A DNA stretch of 64,000 bases from NCBI GenBank assembly GCA_024232965.1, contig JACKQF010000011.1, positions 29,310-93,309 of the forward strand, given 5' to 3'. The stretch is from Verrucomicrobiaceae bacterium. Lineage in GTDB: Bacteria > Verrucomicrobiota > Verrucomicrobiia > Verrucomicrobiales > Verrucomicrobiaceae. The notes beneath the pieces were generated by a model. It made no database searches. It worked only from the letters and a program-made list of their open reading frames with translations, and had not been told where the DNA came from. Positions 16,401-24,118 of this stretch are shown here, in pieces; position 1 is the stretch's first letter; the number at the start of each line of letters is the position of its first letter. Both the position numbers and the translations under genes were made by a program.

Positions 16401-18160
16401 TAACGATAGAAAGGCGCAGTACTGGTGCCAATGAGCGTGGCAGGTGGCGCATCGGGACCAGTCGAGGTTCCCTCCATGTAGGCCCACTGGAAATTGGCTG
16501 CTTTTGCCAGAACATTGACCTCTTCCTCGTCGTTCTGGCCGACCTCGCCGATGAAGGTCTGGCCAGTGACAGGGTCCTGGCTCATGCGGAAAGGATTGCG
16601 CAAACCGATAGCCCAGAACTCCTCCAGTATGCTGCCGCCCGGGTCCTGCCAAGGATTGTCATTGGGGATGCCATAGCCCTGGGAGTACGTCGCGGGCCAT
16701 CCTGTAGGCACCGTGCCCCCAGCGGCAGGTTGGCGGCGGATCGGGTGGCTGCGGCCGGGGTCTTGGTTGACGTCGATACGAATCACGCCGGAGAAAAGTC
16801 CGCCATCAATGTGCTGCGCATTGCCATAGGTGTTGTCGGCGGCCCCTTCATCACCAAGCGCGATGAGCAAAAAGCCGTCGGAGCCGAAAAGGATGTCGCC
16901 TTGGTTGTGCCAAGTGTTTTCGTCGAACTGGTTGATCAATACATACTCCGAACTCCGATTGATGGCCGTCGCCCCATCCACAAGGGTGAAGCGGGAAAGG
17001 CGATTGTACGACCTGCCGGAGGAGCCATTGTCTCCGGTGGGCAGGAAGTTGTAGGCAACATAGATGTAGCCGCGGTTCGGCGACCCCGGCTGTCCAAACT
17101 CTGGATGGAAGGCAAGGCCTAGAAGCCCACAATCGTCGTAGCCAAGGGTATTTGCCGAGAGATCGAGCACGGTCGTTTTGGTCGTGGACGTTGCGCTGTT
17201 TTGGATGGACCACACATAGCCTTCGCGCCCAAGCACCCAAAGTTCGCCGGATGATCCGGGGCGGGGCAGCATCTTGGTGGGGTTTTGGAAGGTCAGATTC
17301 GGAAAGGCATTTACAACGTTCAGCCCTCCCTGGGTGCCTGGCGTTCTGGTGGGAAATTTGTTGGCCATCCATGGCCACAGTGGATGCCGGGAGGGCGCGC
17401 CAGGAGTCGGTGTGAAGGTGTGTTCGGGCGCGAAGATCTCAGCGAAGGTGCGAGAGTCAGTGCGGTGACCATCGACGACACCTGGGTTGGTCAAGAATTC
17501 AGTGAAATTGTTCCAGTGCCGGATTTCGTAGCCTGGATTACCGCTGACTACTTTTGGAAAAAGTCCGTAAAGCACGCCGTCGATGAACTCGATTCCGCTG
17601 ATGTCGGGAACGTGGTCGCGAGTGCCTTCGACCACTGCCGGTGAGTAGGAGATGAAGGATGCTGCGGAGTCCCAGCGCTTCACGCGATAGTTGCGATCGC
17701 CTGTTGTGCCGCCGATTTCTTCGACGAGAAAGACCCTACCCAGCGGATCGAAAGTCATCGCGACGATCTTCCCGATGTTGTAGCGGGTCACGAGCATGGT
17801 TCCGTCGTTTCCAGCAAAGCGATAGGGGTCTCGCCAGCGAAAGACGTCATAAGTACCGTGGTCTCCTGGGGGCGCTTGTAGTGTGATCAGTTGCCCGCCG
17901 GAATCCGTCGTGGCAAAGCGAATCTCGACGTTGGTCGAGCCGGGGCGGGTGCCGTAGTCAGCACTGGCGGGGGAGCCGTTGATGAAGGCGGTGACGCTCG
18001 GCCACCCCAGCAGTTCATCTCCTGGTAAACCACCCGCGACTGTCGTGCGGCTGAGAACCACGAGTTCCCCACTTGCAGGCGTGGACACAGCGCAACAGGC
18101 AAGCATTGCGATGACCGCAAGAGCTCGATGGAGTGTTGGTGTGTCGATTTTGAGTGTCAT
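13487..18160 (-). CDS. Secreted PQQ sugar-dehydrogenase/cytochrome c/FN3 multidomain protein
   Basis: 1557 residues from the second ATG (18160, MTLKIDT); an ATG at 18178 adds six. Signal peptide about 1-31 (ending TPASG). Residues about 280-680 resemble soluble glucose/sorbosone dehydrogenases ('HPEFG..GYIYVAYN', 'NQGDILFGSDGFLLIALGD', 'EEFWAIGLRNPFRMS', 'GEVGQNDEEEVNVL'), which use PQQ. Two haem c motifs follow: CLQCH near residue 835 and CAHCH near 915. A fibronectin type III domain lies at about 1010-1090. The C-terminal ~300 residues ('ADRVMLFNSTTSTWQTYWL', 'GTVIAPGTGLLVQR') look like the paralogous C-terminal region found in Verrucomicrobium secreted proteins (TIGR02597-like, from memory). 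Probably an extracytoplasmic sugar or aldehyde oxidoreductase passing electrons to its own haems; substrate unknown. Confidence 0.82.
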   Translation of the reverse strand: MTLKIDTPTLHRALAVIAMLACCAVSTPASGELVVLSRTTVAGGLPGDELLGWPSVTAFINGSPASADYGTRPGSTNVEIRFATTDSGGQLITLQAPPGDHGTYDVFRWRDPYRFAGNDGTMLVTRYNIGKIVAMTFDPLGRVFLVEEIGGTTGDRNYRVKRWDSAASFISYSPAVVEGTRDHVPDISGIEFIDGVLYGLFPKVVSGNPGYEIRHWNNFTEFLTNPGVVDGHRTDSRTFAEIFAPEHTFTPTPGAPSRHPLWPWMANKFPTRTPGTQGGLNVVNAFPNLTFQNPTKMLPRPGSSGELWVLGREGYVWSIQNSATSTTKTTVLDLSANTLGYDDCGLLGLAFHPEFGQPGSPNRGYIYVAYNFLPTGDNGSSGRSYNRLSRFTLVDGATAINRSSEYVLINQFDENTWHNQGDILFGSDGFLLIALGDEGAADNTYGNAQHIDGGLFSGVIRIDVNQDPGRSHPIRRQPAAGGTVPTGWPATYSQGYGIPNDNPWQDPGGSILEEFWAIGLRNPFRMSQDPVTGQTFIGEVGQNDEEEVNVLAKAANFQWAYMEGTSTGPDAPPATLIGTSTAPFYRYPHEDSNRCVIGGHVYRGSTFAATLAGEYIFGDYVSGRIWAMKWQGLPTPEVRQIASTTGYSLSSFGLDENGELYLTSMGNEGHILKFSSQPTPQPPATLSATGAFADLSTLTPARGVIPYTVNSPLWSDNALKQRWIALPGTDAPYAASERVTFHADSEWDYPVGTVFIKHFELATNEQNPNIRMRLETRFTVKTSGGDWYGVTYKWRADGTDADLLTDGLVEDVTITTSTGATRTQPWTYPSRTDCLQCHNTASTQVLGPRTWQFNGSFTYPGTSTPVHQLQTWSDLGMFDQTLTAGQISGMLKSVSIHDTAAPLETRVRSYIDSNCAHCHRPGGAQALMDARFNTPLVSQNIINGVVSNNLGIPGAHEVTPGSLAQSIMHVRVGSLGAEKMPPLAKNVVDTAALAVIDQWINTLVPPAAPVSPTATPTDYNRILVTWTAASTNHDQYIIERSLDGTNWGPAATVPSSSTTFLDTSLDNATTYYYHIAASNANGPSAWSSAVQATTWSTPGSWTDWQRLHPLAGQNGPLQNPDGDSAANLLEFALGRDPSSGGSAQDRFKVVWNPTTSHFDAVLTRPLGLSGVTMTLVVAPELTPAMAWAPAGISPTLIVNGDGTETLTIPGLDTLPGFDIAGHGLVRLEVTIPGTSDTAATDTWYWEHHLFAAGIRSYGPSVVETERFSGRITSGSTVLDVAASVGGTSVKDLLDSVGPAYLEIADGPHEGHRFDIDIATSTATALALQAGSPRNTMPIIPDLSGSRIIVRHHLTLAEAFPPDSWHATTSAATADRVMLFNSTTSTWQTYWLANISSVHRWVAFGSGLSDQGGTVIAPGTGLLVQRTTPALSAPIVGVVRANDFASPNTAAIALIAGGWPVAQSPAGRAMLLADGFTGSNQPPTADRIQFWTPDSNPAATGGYDTYFLVNAGGSFHFWTKTSPIADVDNALLFPSQGAFFLRLKNPQPDWRMPRPWQP

Positions 18161-18189
18161 ATTTGCGTATAATTGCAAAAGTAATATTC

Positions 18190-18217
18190 AGTATAGTCGT
18201 GTTTTCAGTCGCGCAAA
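18190..18217 (-). promoter_or_regulatory. Possible sigma70 promoter for the PQQ/cytochrome gene
   Basis: On the minus strand a TATACT -10 box (18190-18195) lies 16 bases from a TTTGCG -35-like box (18212-18217) in AT-rich DNA. Transcription would start near 18183, which leaves almost no leader before the ATG at 18178 and so favours the start at 18160. Confidence 0.35.
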
Positions 18218-18403
18218 CCGTAATTCAGGTGTTTTACATAATAGCTAAAATATATTTTTCATGGTTGAAACAATTAACCCGAATGACTTTGGGTCAGTGA
18301 ATCCATATGACACCGAAAAGTCACAGGCGGTGACTGCCGATAGCCAAAATGACGAGATGGGCTACTCTGCGTGGAAATGTCAACAAAGTCAGGGGGCCAA
18401 CGA

Positions 18404-19132
18404 ATGATCAAAATGTCTGCACCGGAAGCGGAACTGGAAGGTGCAGTGTTGTCGGGAAGGATAGAGGTTGTACCTGGGCTTTGGCTTGATCATCGGCGCG
18501 CCTTAGTCATGCCAGATGCGGGGTGGTTGGCGGTGGCGGATCTTCATTACGGGTTTGAGGTCCACCGCCAAATCACCCATGGGGCGCTACTGCCAGATTT
18601 TGGAATGGCAGAGGTGGAGGACAGGCTGGCTGAACTGATGGCCGACTACGGGGTGACAAAGGTCATCTTGGTCGGGGACATTATGGACGGCGCAGGTTCG
18701 GCGGACCTCACCGCTGATTTTTTGTATCGTATAGAAGCGCGTGGGGCAGAGCTGATCTGTATCAGCGGTAACCACGATAGGTCTGGACTGCGATCTCGCC
18801 GCAGTTTTGTGCCGTGGCATTGCGCGGAGGGGAATTGCTTCTTCCATCACGGTCATCAACCGAAAGAGGCGGCGAAGGCTTTTGCAGAGGTGGTGCCGCA
18901 GCCATTGGGTTGGACACAGATCCAAGGTCATCTGCATCCCGCAGTGCAAGTCTGCGATGGGGCTGGGTTAAAGCTGGTGTTGCCTGCGCTCGTGGAGTTG
19001 CCATCGCATGCGCCCAGTGAGCGCAGTTTTGTGCTGCCCGCCTTCTCCCCCTGGGCGCGGGGTGGTAGTCCGCCGACTGCCACTGTCGCCGAGTGGGTCT
19101 GCGCGAAGGGGCACGTTTGGCAGGTGATCTAG
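18404..19132 (+). CDS. PdeM-like metallophosphoesterase
   Basis: 242 residues from ATG 18404, chosen because AGGGGG lies seven bases upstream; a GTG at 18371 is the far alternative. Calcineurin-type motifs appear in order: 'ADLHYGFE' (D-x-H), 'VGDIMDG' (GD), 'SGNHDR' (GNHD), 'HHGHQP', and 'QGHLHP' (GHxH). The spacing and the strand 'GWLAVADLHYG' match the ligase-associated DNA-damage-response endonuclease/phosphodiesterase PdeM family (YkuE-like), though no ATP-dependent ligase or helicase partner is adjacent. Likely a cytoplasmic two-metal phosphoesterase on nucleic acid or nucleotide substrates. Its stop overlaps the convergent TMEM175 gene by four bases. Confidence 0.82.
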   Translation: MIKMSAPEAELEGAVLSGRIEVVPGLWLDHRRALVMPDAGWLAVADLHYGFEVHRQITHGALLPDFGMAEVEDRLAELMADYGVTKVILVGDIMDGAGSADLTADFLYRIEARGAELICISGNHDRSGLRSRRSFVPWHCAEGNCFFHHGHQPKEAAKAFAEVVPQPLGWTQIQGHLHPAVQVCDGAGLKLVLPALVELPSHAPSERSFVLPAFSPWARGGSPPTATVAEWVCAKGHVWQVI

Positions 19133-19713
19133 CCTTGGTTGGTGGCCAGTGCGCGCTCGATCCGACGATCTGGGATAAGCCACATCAGAGCTACCAATAC
19201 GTAGAGTCCGCCCGATATCCAGGGGTGCCAGTAGGCGGCGGGAATGGCGGCGGCATAACAGACGGGTGACACTTTTCCTTTGAGATCACTGCCGATAGCG
19301 GCGGCTAAACGCGAATCTGGGCCTTGGGATTTTAAGATTCTGTTTTGGAGGATGAAATAGGCAATAGCGGCGATCAGCAGGACGACGCCATAGAGTGCCA
19401 TGGGGGTGGCGGCGAAGTGGTTTTCTCCCATCCAGCCAGTGACGAAGGGGATCAAAGATAGCCAGAACAACAGATGAAGATTTGCCCAGAGGATGCCGCC
19501 TGTGACGTGGTTGGTCGCATGCAGCATGTGGTGGTGATTGTTCCAATAAATACCGATGTAAACGAAGCTGAGGAGGTAGCTGAGAAAGACCGGAAGGAGA
19601 GGTTCTAGGTCTGAGAACTCGGCCCCATGGGGGACCTTCATCTCAAGAACCATGATGGTGATGATGATGGCCATGACACCATCGCTGAATGCTTCGAGTC
19701 TCCCTTTGGTCAT
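19129..19713 (-). CDS. TMEM175/DUF1211 family potassium channel-like membrane protein
   Basis: 194 residues beginning 'MTKGRLEAFSDGVMAIIITIMVLEM', which contains the family signature FSDGVxAI in the first membrane helix. Further helices are seen at about 42-60 (LLSYLLSFVYIGIYW), 76-92, 105-122 and 150-185, with the conserved 'YWNNHHHMLH' loop after helix 2. Bacterial TMEM175 proteins form tetrameric K+-selective channels. The length fits the bacterial single-repeat form. It overlaps the convergent phosphoesterase by four bases and is followed upstream by msrA, with only a 16-base gap on the same strand. Confidence 0.9.
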   Translation of the reverse strand: MTKGRLEAFSDGVMAIIITIMVLEMKVPHGAEFSDLEPLLPVFLSYLLSFVYIGIYWNNHHHMLHATNHVTGGILWANLHLLFWLSLIPFVTGWMGENHFAATPMALYGVVLLIAAIAYFILQNRILKSQGPDSRLAAAIGSDLKGKVSPVCYAAAIPAAYWHPWISGGLYVLVALMWLIPDRRIERALATNQG

Positions 19714-19729
19714 AAATAATGGGCAGGTG

Positions 19730-20359
19730 CTACTTCTCTCCGTCTGCTTTTAGCTTTCCTTTTTCCTCGAGCTTGTGCTTGAATTTTTCCATCTTGGGGG
19801 TCACGACGCCACGAACGTAAGGTTGGTAGGGATTCAGTTCCTGGTAGTTCTGGTGGTAGTCTTCGGCAGGGTAAAACTTCTTCAGTGGCACAATCTGAGT
19901 CACGATGGGGCTGGAGAAGTTCTTTTGTGCGGCGGCCATTGATGCCTCCGCGATCTTCTTTTGCTCATCGCTAGTGTAAAGGATGATGGAGCGGTACTGC
20001 GTGCCCACATCGTTGCCCTGGCGATTGAGCGTGGTGGGGTCGTGCGCCTCCCAGAACAGGTCGATGATCTCTTTGTAGCTGATGACGGAAGGATCGTATT
20101 CGACCCGCACGACTTCTGCGTGGCCGGTGTCTCCGTTGCAGACCTCCTTATAGGTTGGATTGTCCTTTTCCCCGCCAGCGTACCCGCTGATGGCTGTCTT
20201 GACGCCCTTCAGGTATTTGTATTGGGCTTCGACGCACCAAAAACAGCCGCCTCCGATGACGACGGATTCGAGCTTGGGTGTGGATGCTTTTGCGTCGGCG
20301 GCGTTTGCAGGCGGGTTCATGAGAAAAAAGACGGCGGCGAGGGCAAGATAGGTTTTCAT
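19730..20359 (-). CDS. msrA: Exported peptide-methionine (S)-S-oxide reductase
   Basis: 209 residues from ATG 20359 (MKTYLALAAVFFL); the longer frame to 20470 has no support and runs into nth. Residues 1-21 are a signal peptide (ending NAADA), so the enzyme is periplasmic. 'GGGCFWCVEAQ' holds the catalytic Cys39 with Cys42. 'GYAGG', 'VEYDP', 'FWEAHDPTTLNRQGNDVGTQYRS' and 'AEDYHQNY' are all standard MsrA motifs. It reduces the S-epimer of methionine sulfoxide in oxidised envelope proteins and is recycled by a thioredoxin-like donor. It lies 65 bases downstream of nth on the same strand; the cytochrome c peroxidase nearby fits an envelope oxidative-stress theme. Confidence 0.95.
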   Translation of the reverse strand: MKTYLALAAVFFLMNPPANAADAKASTPKLESVVIGGGCFWCVEAQYKYLKGVKTAISGYAGGEKDNPTYKEVCNGDTGHAEVVRVEYDPSVISYKEIIDLFWEAHDPTTLNRQGNDVGTQYRSIILYTSDEQKKIAEASMAAAQKNFSSPIVTQIVPLKKFYPAEDYHQNYQELNPYQPYVRGVVTPKMEKFKHKLEEKGKLKADGEK

Positions 20360-20424
20360 AAGCGCGAAAATAAGACGGTCTTTAGCGTGTGAATATTCCA
20401 GATGAAGTCGTTTGTTGGCGGATC

Positions 20425-21078
20425 TCAGGCCTTTCGGGTCTTGGTGGGACGGCGCTGATTTGGGAAGCATGTGCTACAGATCAGGCAGGTCGTGCCATCG
20501 CAACTGCGTGCGCTGCAGTGTTCCCTTCCATAAAAAATGATCTGGAGGTGTAGGACGTTCCAGCTGTCTTGGGGGAAGATGCGTTTCAGATCTCGCTCGG
20601 TCTGAATGACGGATCGGCCGTCGGTAAGTTTCCATCGTTGGGCGAGCCGGTGGATATGGGTATCCACGGGAAACGAAGGGATGCCAAAGGCCTGGGCCAT
20701 GACGACCTGAGCGGTTTTGTGGCCGACTCCAGGTAGCGTTTCAAGTATCTCCAGATCTGCGGGGACCTTGCCACCATGATCGCGCATCAAGATTTGGCTG
20801 AGTCCGACAATGGCTCGGGCTTTTTGCGGGCCGAGGCCGCAGGGCCTGACGATGTCTTCGACGACGCTGACGGGTTGCTTGGCTAGAGCTTCGGGAGTGC
20901 TACCCAAGGCAAATAGGGCCGGAGTGATCTGATTGACGCGGACGTCTGTGCACTGAGCAGACAGAAGGACTGCGACTAGTAGGGTGAATGGGTCCTGATG
21001 ATCCAGAGGGATCGGTGGGTGTGGATACAGCTCCGCCAGTTTTTGTTGAATGAATCGGGCGCGTTCGAGTTTGGTCAC
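20425..21078 (-). CDS. nth: Endonuclease III (DNA glycosylase/AP lyase)
   Basis: 217 residues, usual length. The helix-hairpin-helix 'LPGVGHKTA' (115-123) includes catalytic Lys121, and 'FPVDTHIHRLA' contains catalytic Asp139. 'VLLSAQCTD' near residue 40 is also typical. The enzyme removes oxidised pyrimidines and cleaves the abasic site in base-excision repair. The C-terminal iron-sulfur region is odd: cysteines fall at 188, 193, 198, 201 and 204 (C-x4-C-x4-C-x2-C-x2-C), not the C-x6-C-x2-C-x5-C of the E. coli enzyme. A cluster with altered spacing is plausible. The stop lies upstream of msrA. Confidence 0.95.
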   Translation of the reverse strand: MTKLERARFIQQKLAELYPHPPIPLDHQDPFTLLVAVLLSAQCTDVRVNQITPALFALGSTPEALAKQPVSVVEDIVRPCGLGPQKARAIVGLSQILMRDHGGKVPADLEILETLPGVGHKTAQVVMAQAFGIPSFPVDTHIHRLAQRWKLTDGRSVIQTERDLKRIFPQDSWNVLHLQIIFYGREHCSARSCDGTTCLICSTCFPNQRRPTKTRKA

Positions 21079-21100
21079 GCTCTGATTGGCGGAGGCAGGT

Positions 21101-21592
21101 CTAGCTGCTTTTTTCGATACGCTGCACCATTTTCTTCACATGGGCATTCCCAACACGAGGCTTCATGATGGCAAGGCTGCGGGAAAAGGAACCCCACTTG
21201 AGGACGCGAATGTTCACATTACGAACGCCCCACTCTGCCATGGACTGTTTGCTGGGCTTGTACAGATCAATAGTGTTGGTTCCAACGAGAGCGGAGCCGT
21301 AGTCATCAACTTGGTAAACGTATGGGGTACCTTCGATCTGGAAAACGGTGCCGACAGGATAGACGGACCAGTCTGCAGCTGCGCTCCGGACATTCCCATA
21401 GCGCAGGGTATTGCCGACCGCTGTTTGGCTGCCGTGGACGATGTGGTCTGCTTCAGTGTGGGTGTAAGCGGTCGTCCTGACGGAACTGATTCGTGTTGCT
21501 GGTTTGATTCCGTTGCGGAAAGAGCCAGGGCTCGAGCAAGACGGAAGGATTGCGGCAATGAAAAAGATAGCCAGGAGATGAGAGAGTCTCAT
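21101..21592 (-). CDS. 3D-domain lipoprotein, cell-wall active
   Basis: 163 residues from ATG 21592; the open frame extends to 21757 but the ATG at 21592 begins a lipoprotein signal 'MRLSHLLAIFFIAAILPSCSS' with the lipobox LPSC. The mature part has the '3D' domain pattern: 'TTAYTHTEADH', 'AAADWSVYPVGTVF', then 'YQVDDYGSALVGTNTIDLY'. The three conserved aspartates give the domain its name; it has a double-psi barrel fold related to MltA and Rpf/YabE lytic enzymes. It is likely anchored to the outer membrane and acts on, or binds, peptidoglycan. It lies 22 bases upstream of nth in the same direction. Confidence 0.85.
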   Translation of the reverse strand: MRLSHLLAIFFIAAILPSCSSPGSFRNGIKPATRISSVRTTAYTHTEADHIVHGSQTAVGNTLRYGNVRSAAADWSVYPVGTVFQIEGTPYVYQVDDYGSALVGTNTIDLYKPSKQSMAEWGVRNVNIRVLKWGSFSRSLAIMKPRVGNAHVKKMVQRIEKSS

Positions 21593-21741
21593 GAGAAAAT
21601 TTAGGGGACGTTTAATATTTACCCAGGTAGCGAAAGCATTTTGCCGGAATAGATGGGACAAATCAACCTTTGTTTTGAACGAATACCCCTCTTTTGCTGG
21701 CAACATCCCTGCCAATCCTGGGAATTTTATGGAGGCTGCAA

Positions 21742-21775
21742 AGAAAAAACGCGACATGGGCGTCCCATGCCGCGT
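21742..21775 (-). terminator. Rho-independent terminator after cytochrome c peroxidase
   Basis: ACGCGaCATGGG / CCCATGcCGCGT stem (21749-21775) with a CGT loop; on the minus strand it is followed by TTTTTTC. It lies 25 bases past the stop of the peroxidase gene. Confidence 0.85.
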
Positions 21776-21799
21776 CGTGGAAGTAGCCGAATCTGGCGT

Positions 21800-22828
21800 T
21801 TATGCTTTGGGCGTGTCTGCCGTTCCAGCAGGAAGCTCAGGCTTTTTCACATAGTCCTGAGGGATCTCGCCCTGAAGGGATTTCAGGAAGGAGATGATTG
21901 AAGCGCACTCCTCGTTCGTGATAACTTTGCCGGCCTGATGTTCTGCCATCATTTTGACCATGGTTGGCAGATCCTTGACGGAACCGTCGTGGAGGTAAGG
22001 GCCGGTCTCTGCGATGTTGCGGAGGGAGGGAACCTTGAAGAAGAACTTCTCAAATTCCTGTTTGGTCACGGCTGAGCGTCCTTCGTCGGTGAGACCTGGC
22101 CATGGTTTAATCAGGCCAAGCTTTTGGTACATGTGTCCACCCACTCCTGCGCCGTTGTGGCAATTGATGCAGCCAGTGGAGGCGAAGGTATTGAACCCAG
22201 CTTTTTCTTCGTCCGTGAGCGCGGTCTTATCGCCCTTGAGGAATGCGTCCCAGCGGGATGGCGTCAGGAGTTTGCGCTCGAAGGCACCGACGGCTTTGCC
22301 GAAATTGTCATAGGTGACGGGGTCGGCTTCGCCCGGGAAAGCGGCTTTAAACCCTTCCACGTAGCCTGGCATGGATTTGAGGACCTTGATGACAAAGTCG
22401 GCGTCGGGCATGCCCATTTCTACGGGGTTGAGGACCGGGCCTTTGGCCTGTTCTTCGACGGTCGGTGCGCGGCCATCCCAGAACTGGGCGATATGCAGGG
22501 CTGCGTTGTAAGTTGTTGGGGAACTGCGGCCGCCTAGTTTGCCTTCGTGTCCTGGGGAAAAGGGCTTATTGTCCTGGCCAAATTTTTCGAGGTTGTGGCA
22601 GGAGTTGCAGGAGATCTTCTGGCCCTTGGAGATGCGGTTCTCATAATAGAGTTGGCGGCCAAGGTTGATGCGGGCTTCGGTTAGTTCGTTGTCGGGTGAT
22701 GGGACCTCTGCCGGAAGAGGCTTGAACATGACGAGAAAGGACTCGTTAACTTCCACGGCTTTGATGGCGGAGGTCGTGCCAATGAGCGCGGTGGCGATGC
22801 TGAGGAGGAATGATTGATTGATTCGCAT
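21800..22828 (-). CDS. Di-haem cytochrome c peroxidase (CcpA/MauG family)
   Basis: 342 residues from ATG 22828 (MRINQSFLLS); the frame runs to 23008 but only this start gives a signal peptide (about 1-24). Two haem c sites are present, C74-x-x-C77-H78 (low-potential haem) and C220-x-x-C223-H224 (high-potential haem). Further family motifs are 'LGGRSSPTTYNAALH', 'FWDGRAPTVEEQAKGPVLNPVEM' and 'VPSLRNIAETGPYLHDG'. The enzyme reduces hydrogen peroxide in the periplasm with electrons from small cytochromes. The C-terminus ends in a Pro/Thr/Ala tail. It is divergent from the radical SAM gene with about 128 bases between, and has its own terminator. Confidence 0.95.
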   Translation of the reverse strand: MRINQSFLLSIATALIGTTSAIKAVEVNESFLVMFKPLPAEVPSPDNELTEARINLGRQLYYENRISKGQKISCNSCHNLEKFGQDNKPFSPGHEGKLGGRSSPTTYNAALHIAQFWDGRAPTVEEQAKGPVLNPVEMGMPDADFVIKVLKSMPGYVEGFKAAFPGEADPVTYDNFGKAVGAFERKLLTPSRWDAFLKGDKTALTDEEKAGFNTFASTGCINCHNGAGVGGHMYQKLGLIKPWPGLTDEGRSAVTKQEFEKFFFKVPSLRNIAETGPYLHDGSVKDLPTMVKMMAEHQAGKVITNEECASIISFLKSLQGEIPQDYVKKPELPAGTADTPKA

Positions 22829-22956
22829 GGGTATTCTGAATGGAAACGTTGTTACGCCTGTGGGGTGAAGATGGGTGCGCGTCCACCCCACTTCAAGGTT
22901 GTTACTCTGACAACGGCTGATTTCTTTCGGATCGCGAAGGAAAATGCTGGAGCGTG

Positions 22957-24066
22957 ATGCTCTTCGATGAATGGTGTGCCATGCATAAAGATCCGTCTGG
23001 TTCCCCATCCCTCGGTCAGCGGGGCAGGGGAGCCCAATCCCAGACGGTTCAGCGATTTGCCAGCTTGCATGTGGACTATGACGAGGGCGAGGGACCGGAG
23101 AAGGTGGAGACGAAGTTTTATCGCGATCATGCCAGTTCGATCATCTCTAAGAACTCCAGCCCGGATCTGCCGTTTGAGGCGAGTCTGAATCCCTATCGCG
23201 GCTGCGAGCATGGCTGCGCCTACTGCTACGCGCGGCCGACCCATGAGTATTTGGGCTTTTCGTCTGGGCTGGATTTTGAGTCGCGGATTTTGGTTAAAGA
23301 CGACGCGCCAGCCCTCCTGAGATCTACTTTTTCAAAGCCGTCCTATTTGCCTGTGAAGTTGTCCTTCAGTGGAGTGACGGATCCCTACCAGCCGGTTGAG
23401 CGGCGGTTGCAACTCACGCGCCGATGCCTTGAGGTGTTGGCGGAGTGTCGGCACCCGGTCGTGATGATTACCAAGAATCACCTGATCACGCGGGATATCG
23501 ATCTCTTGGCCGAGTTAGCTGGGCATGAGGCAGCTTCGGCCTACGTCTCCATCACCACGTTGGATGCGGGTCTGGCACATGAACTCGAGCCGCGCGCGTC
23601 TTCGCCGAAGCAGCGTCTGGAGGCGATTCGGTCGCTGCGGGAGGCGGGGATTCCTGTTGGCGTGTCGGTCGCGCCGATGATCCCTGGGCTGAATGACTCA
23701 GAACTGCCAAAGATCCTGGAGGCGGCAGTTGCGGCTGGGGCGGAGTTTGCTGGTTATACGGTGGTGAGGCTGCCTTTTGGCGTGAAGGATGTTTTCGCCC
23801 AGTGGCTGAACGATCATCGTCCTGGTCAAAAAGATAAGATTTTGGGACGGATTGAGGAGACTCAGGGGCGCACGCTGTCTCATGCGGAGTTCGGAAAGCG
23901 GCTCAAAGGGGAAGGGCTTTGGGCGGCCCAAATTGCTGCGATGTTCAAGGTGACTGTGAAGCGGCTGGGCATCCAGCATCGGCGGCCTGACGTGAGTGCG
24001 TTGGCTTTTCGGCGTCCGCGAGATTCTTCCGGGCAGATGGATCTGTTTTCTGATCAAGATCTCTGA
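22957..24066 (+). CDS. PA0069-type radical SAM protein
   Basis: 369 residues from ATG 22957, preferred because GGAG lies four bases before it; GTG 22954 and ATG 22981 are possible. 'NPYRGCEHGCAYCYARP' holds the C83-x3-C87-x2-C90 cluster ligands for the [4Fe-4S]-SAM centre. 'KLSFSGVTDPYQPVE', 'VMITKNHLITRDIDLL', 'VSITTLD' and 'GVSVAPMIPGLND' fit the family related to spore photoproduct lyase (PA0069/Rv2578c type). Their reaction is not known. The C-terminus ends 'SGQMDLFSDQDL', also common in this family. The gene stands alone. Confidence 0.9.
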   Translation: MLFDEWCAMHKDPSGSPSLGQRGRGAQSQTVQRFASLHVDYDEGEGPEKVETKFYRDHASSIISKNSSPDLPFEASLNPYRGCEHGCAYCYARPTHEYLGFSSGLDFESRILVKDDAPALLRSTFSKPSYLPVKLSFSGVTDPYQPVERRLQLTRRCLEVLAECRHPVVMITKNHLITRDIDLLAELAGHEAASAYVSITTLDAGLAHELEPRASSPKQRLEAIRSLREAGIPVGVSVAPMIPGLNDSELPKILEAAVAAGAEFAGYTVVRLPFGVKDVFAQWLNDHRPGQKDKILGRIEETQGRTLSHAEFGKRLKGEGLWAAQIAAMFKVTVKRLGIQHRRPDVSALAFRRPRDSSGQMDLFSDQDL

Positions 24067-24118
24067 TCTTTGTGCGAGTGGCAGTTGAGATTTCCGGTCC
24101 GGTGTGCGAAAGACGGCC

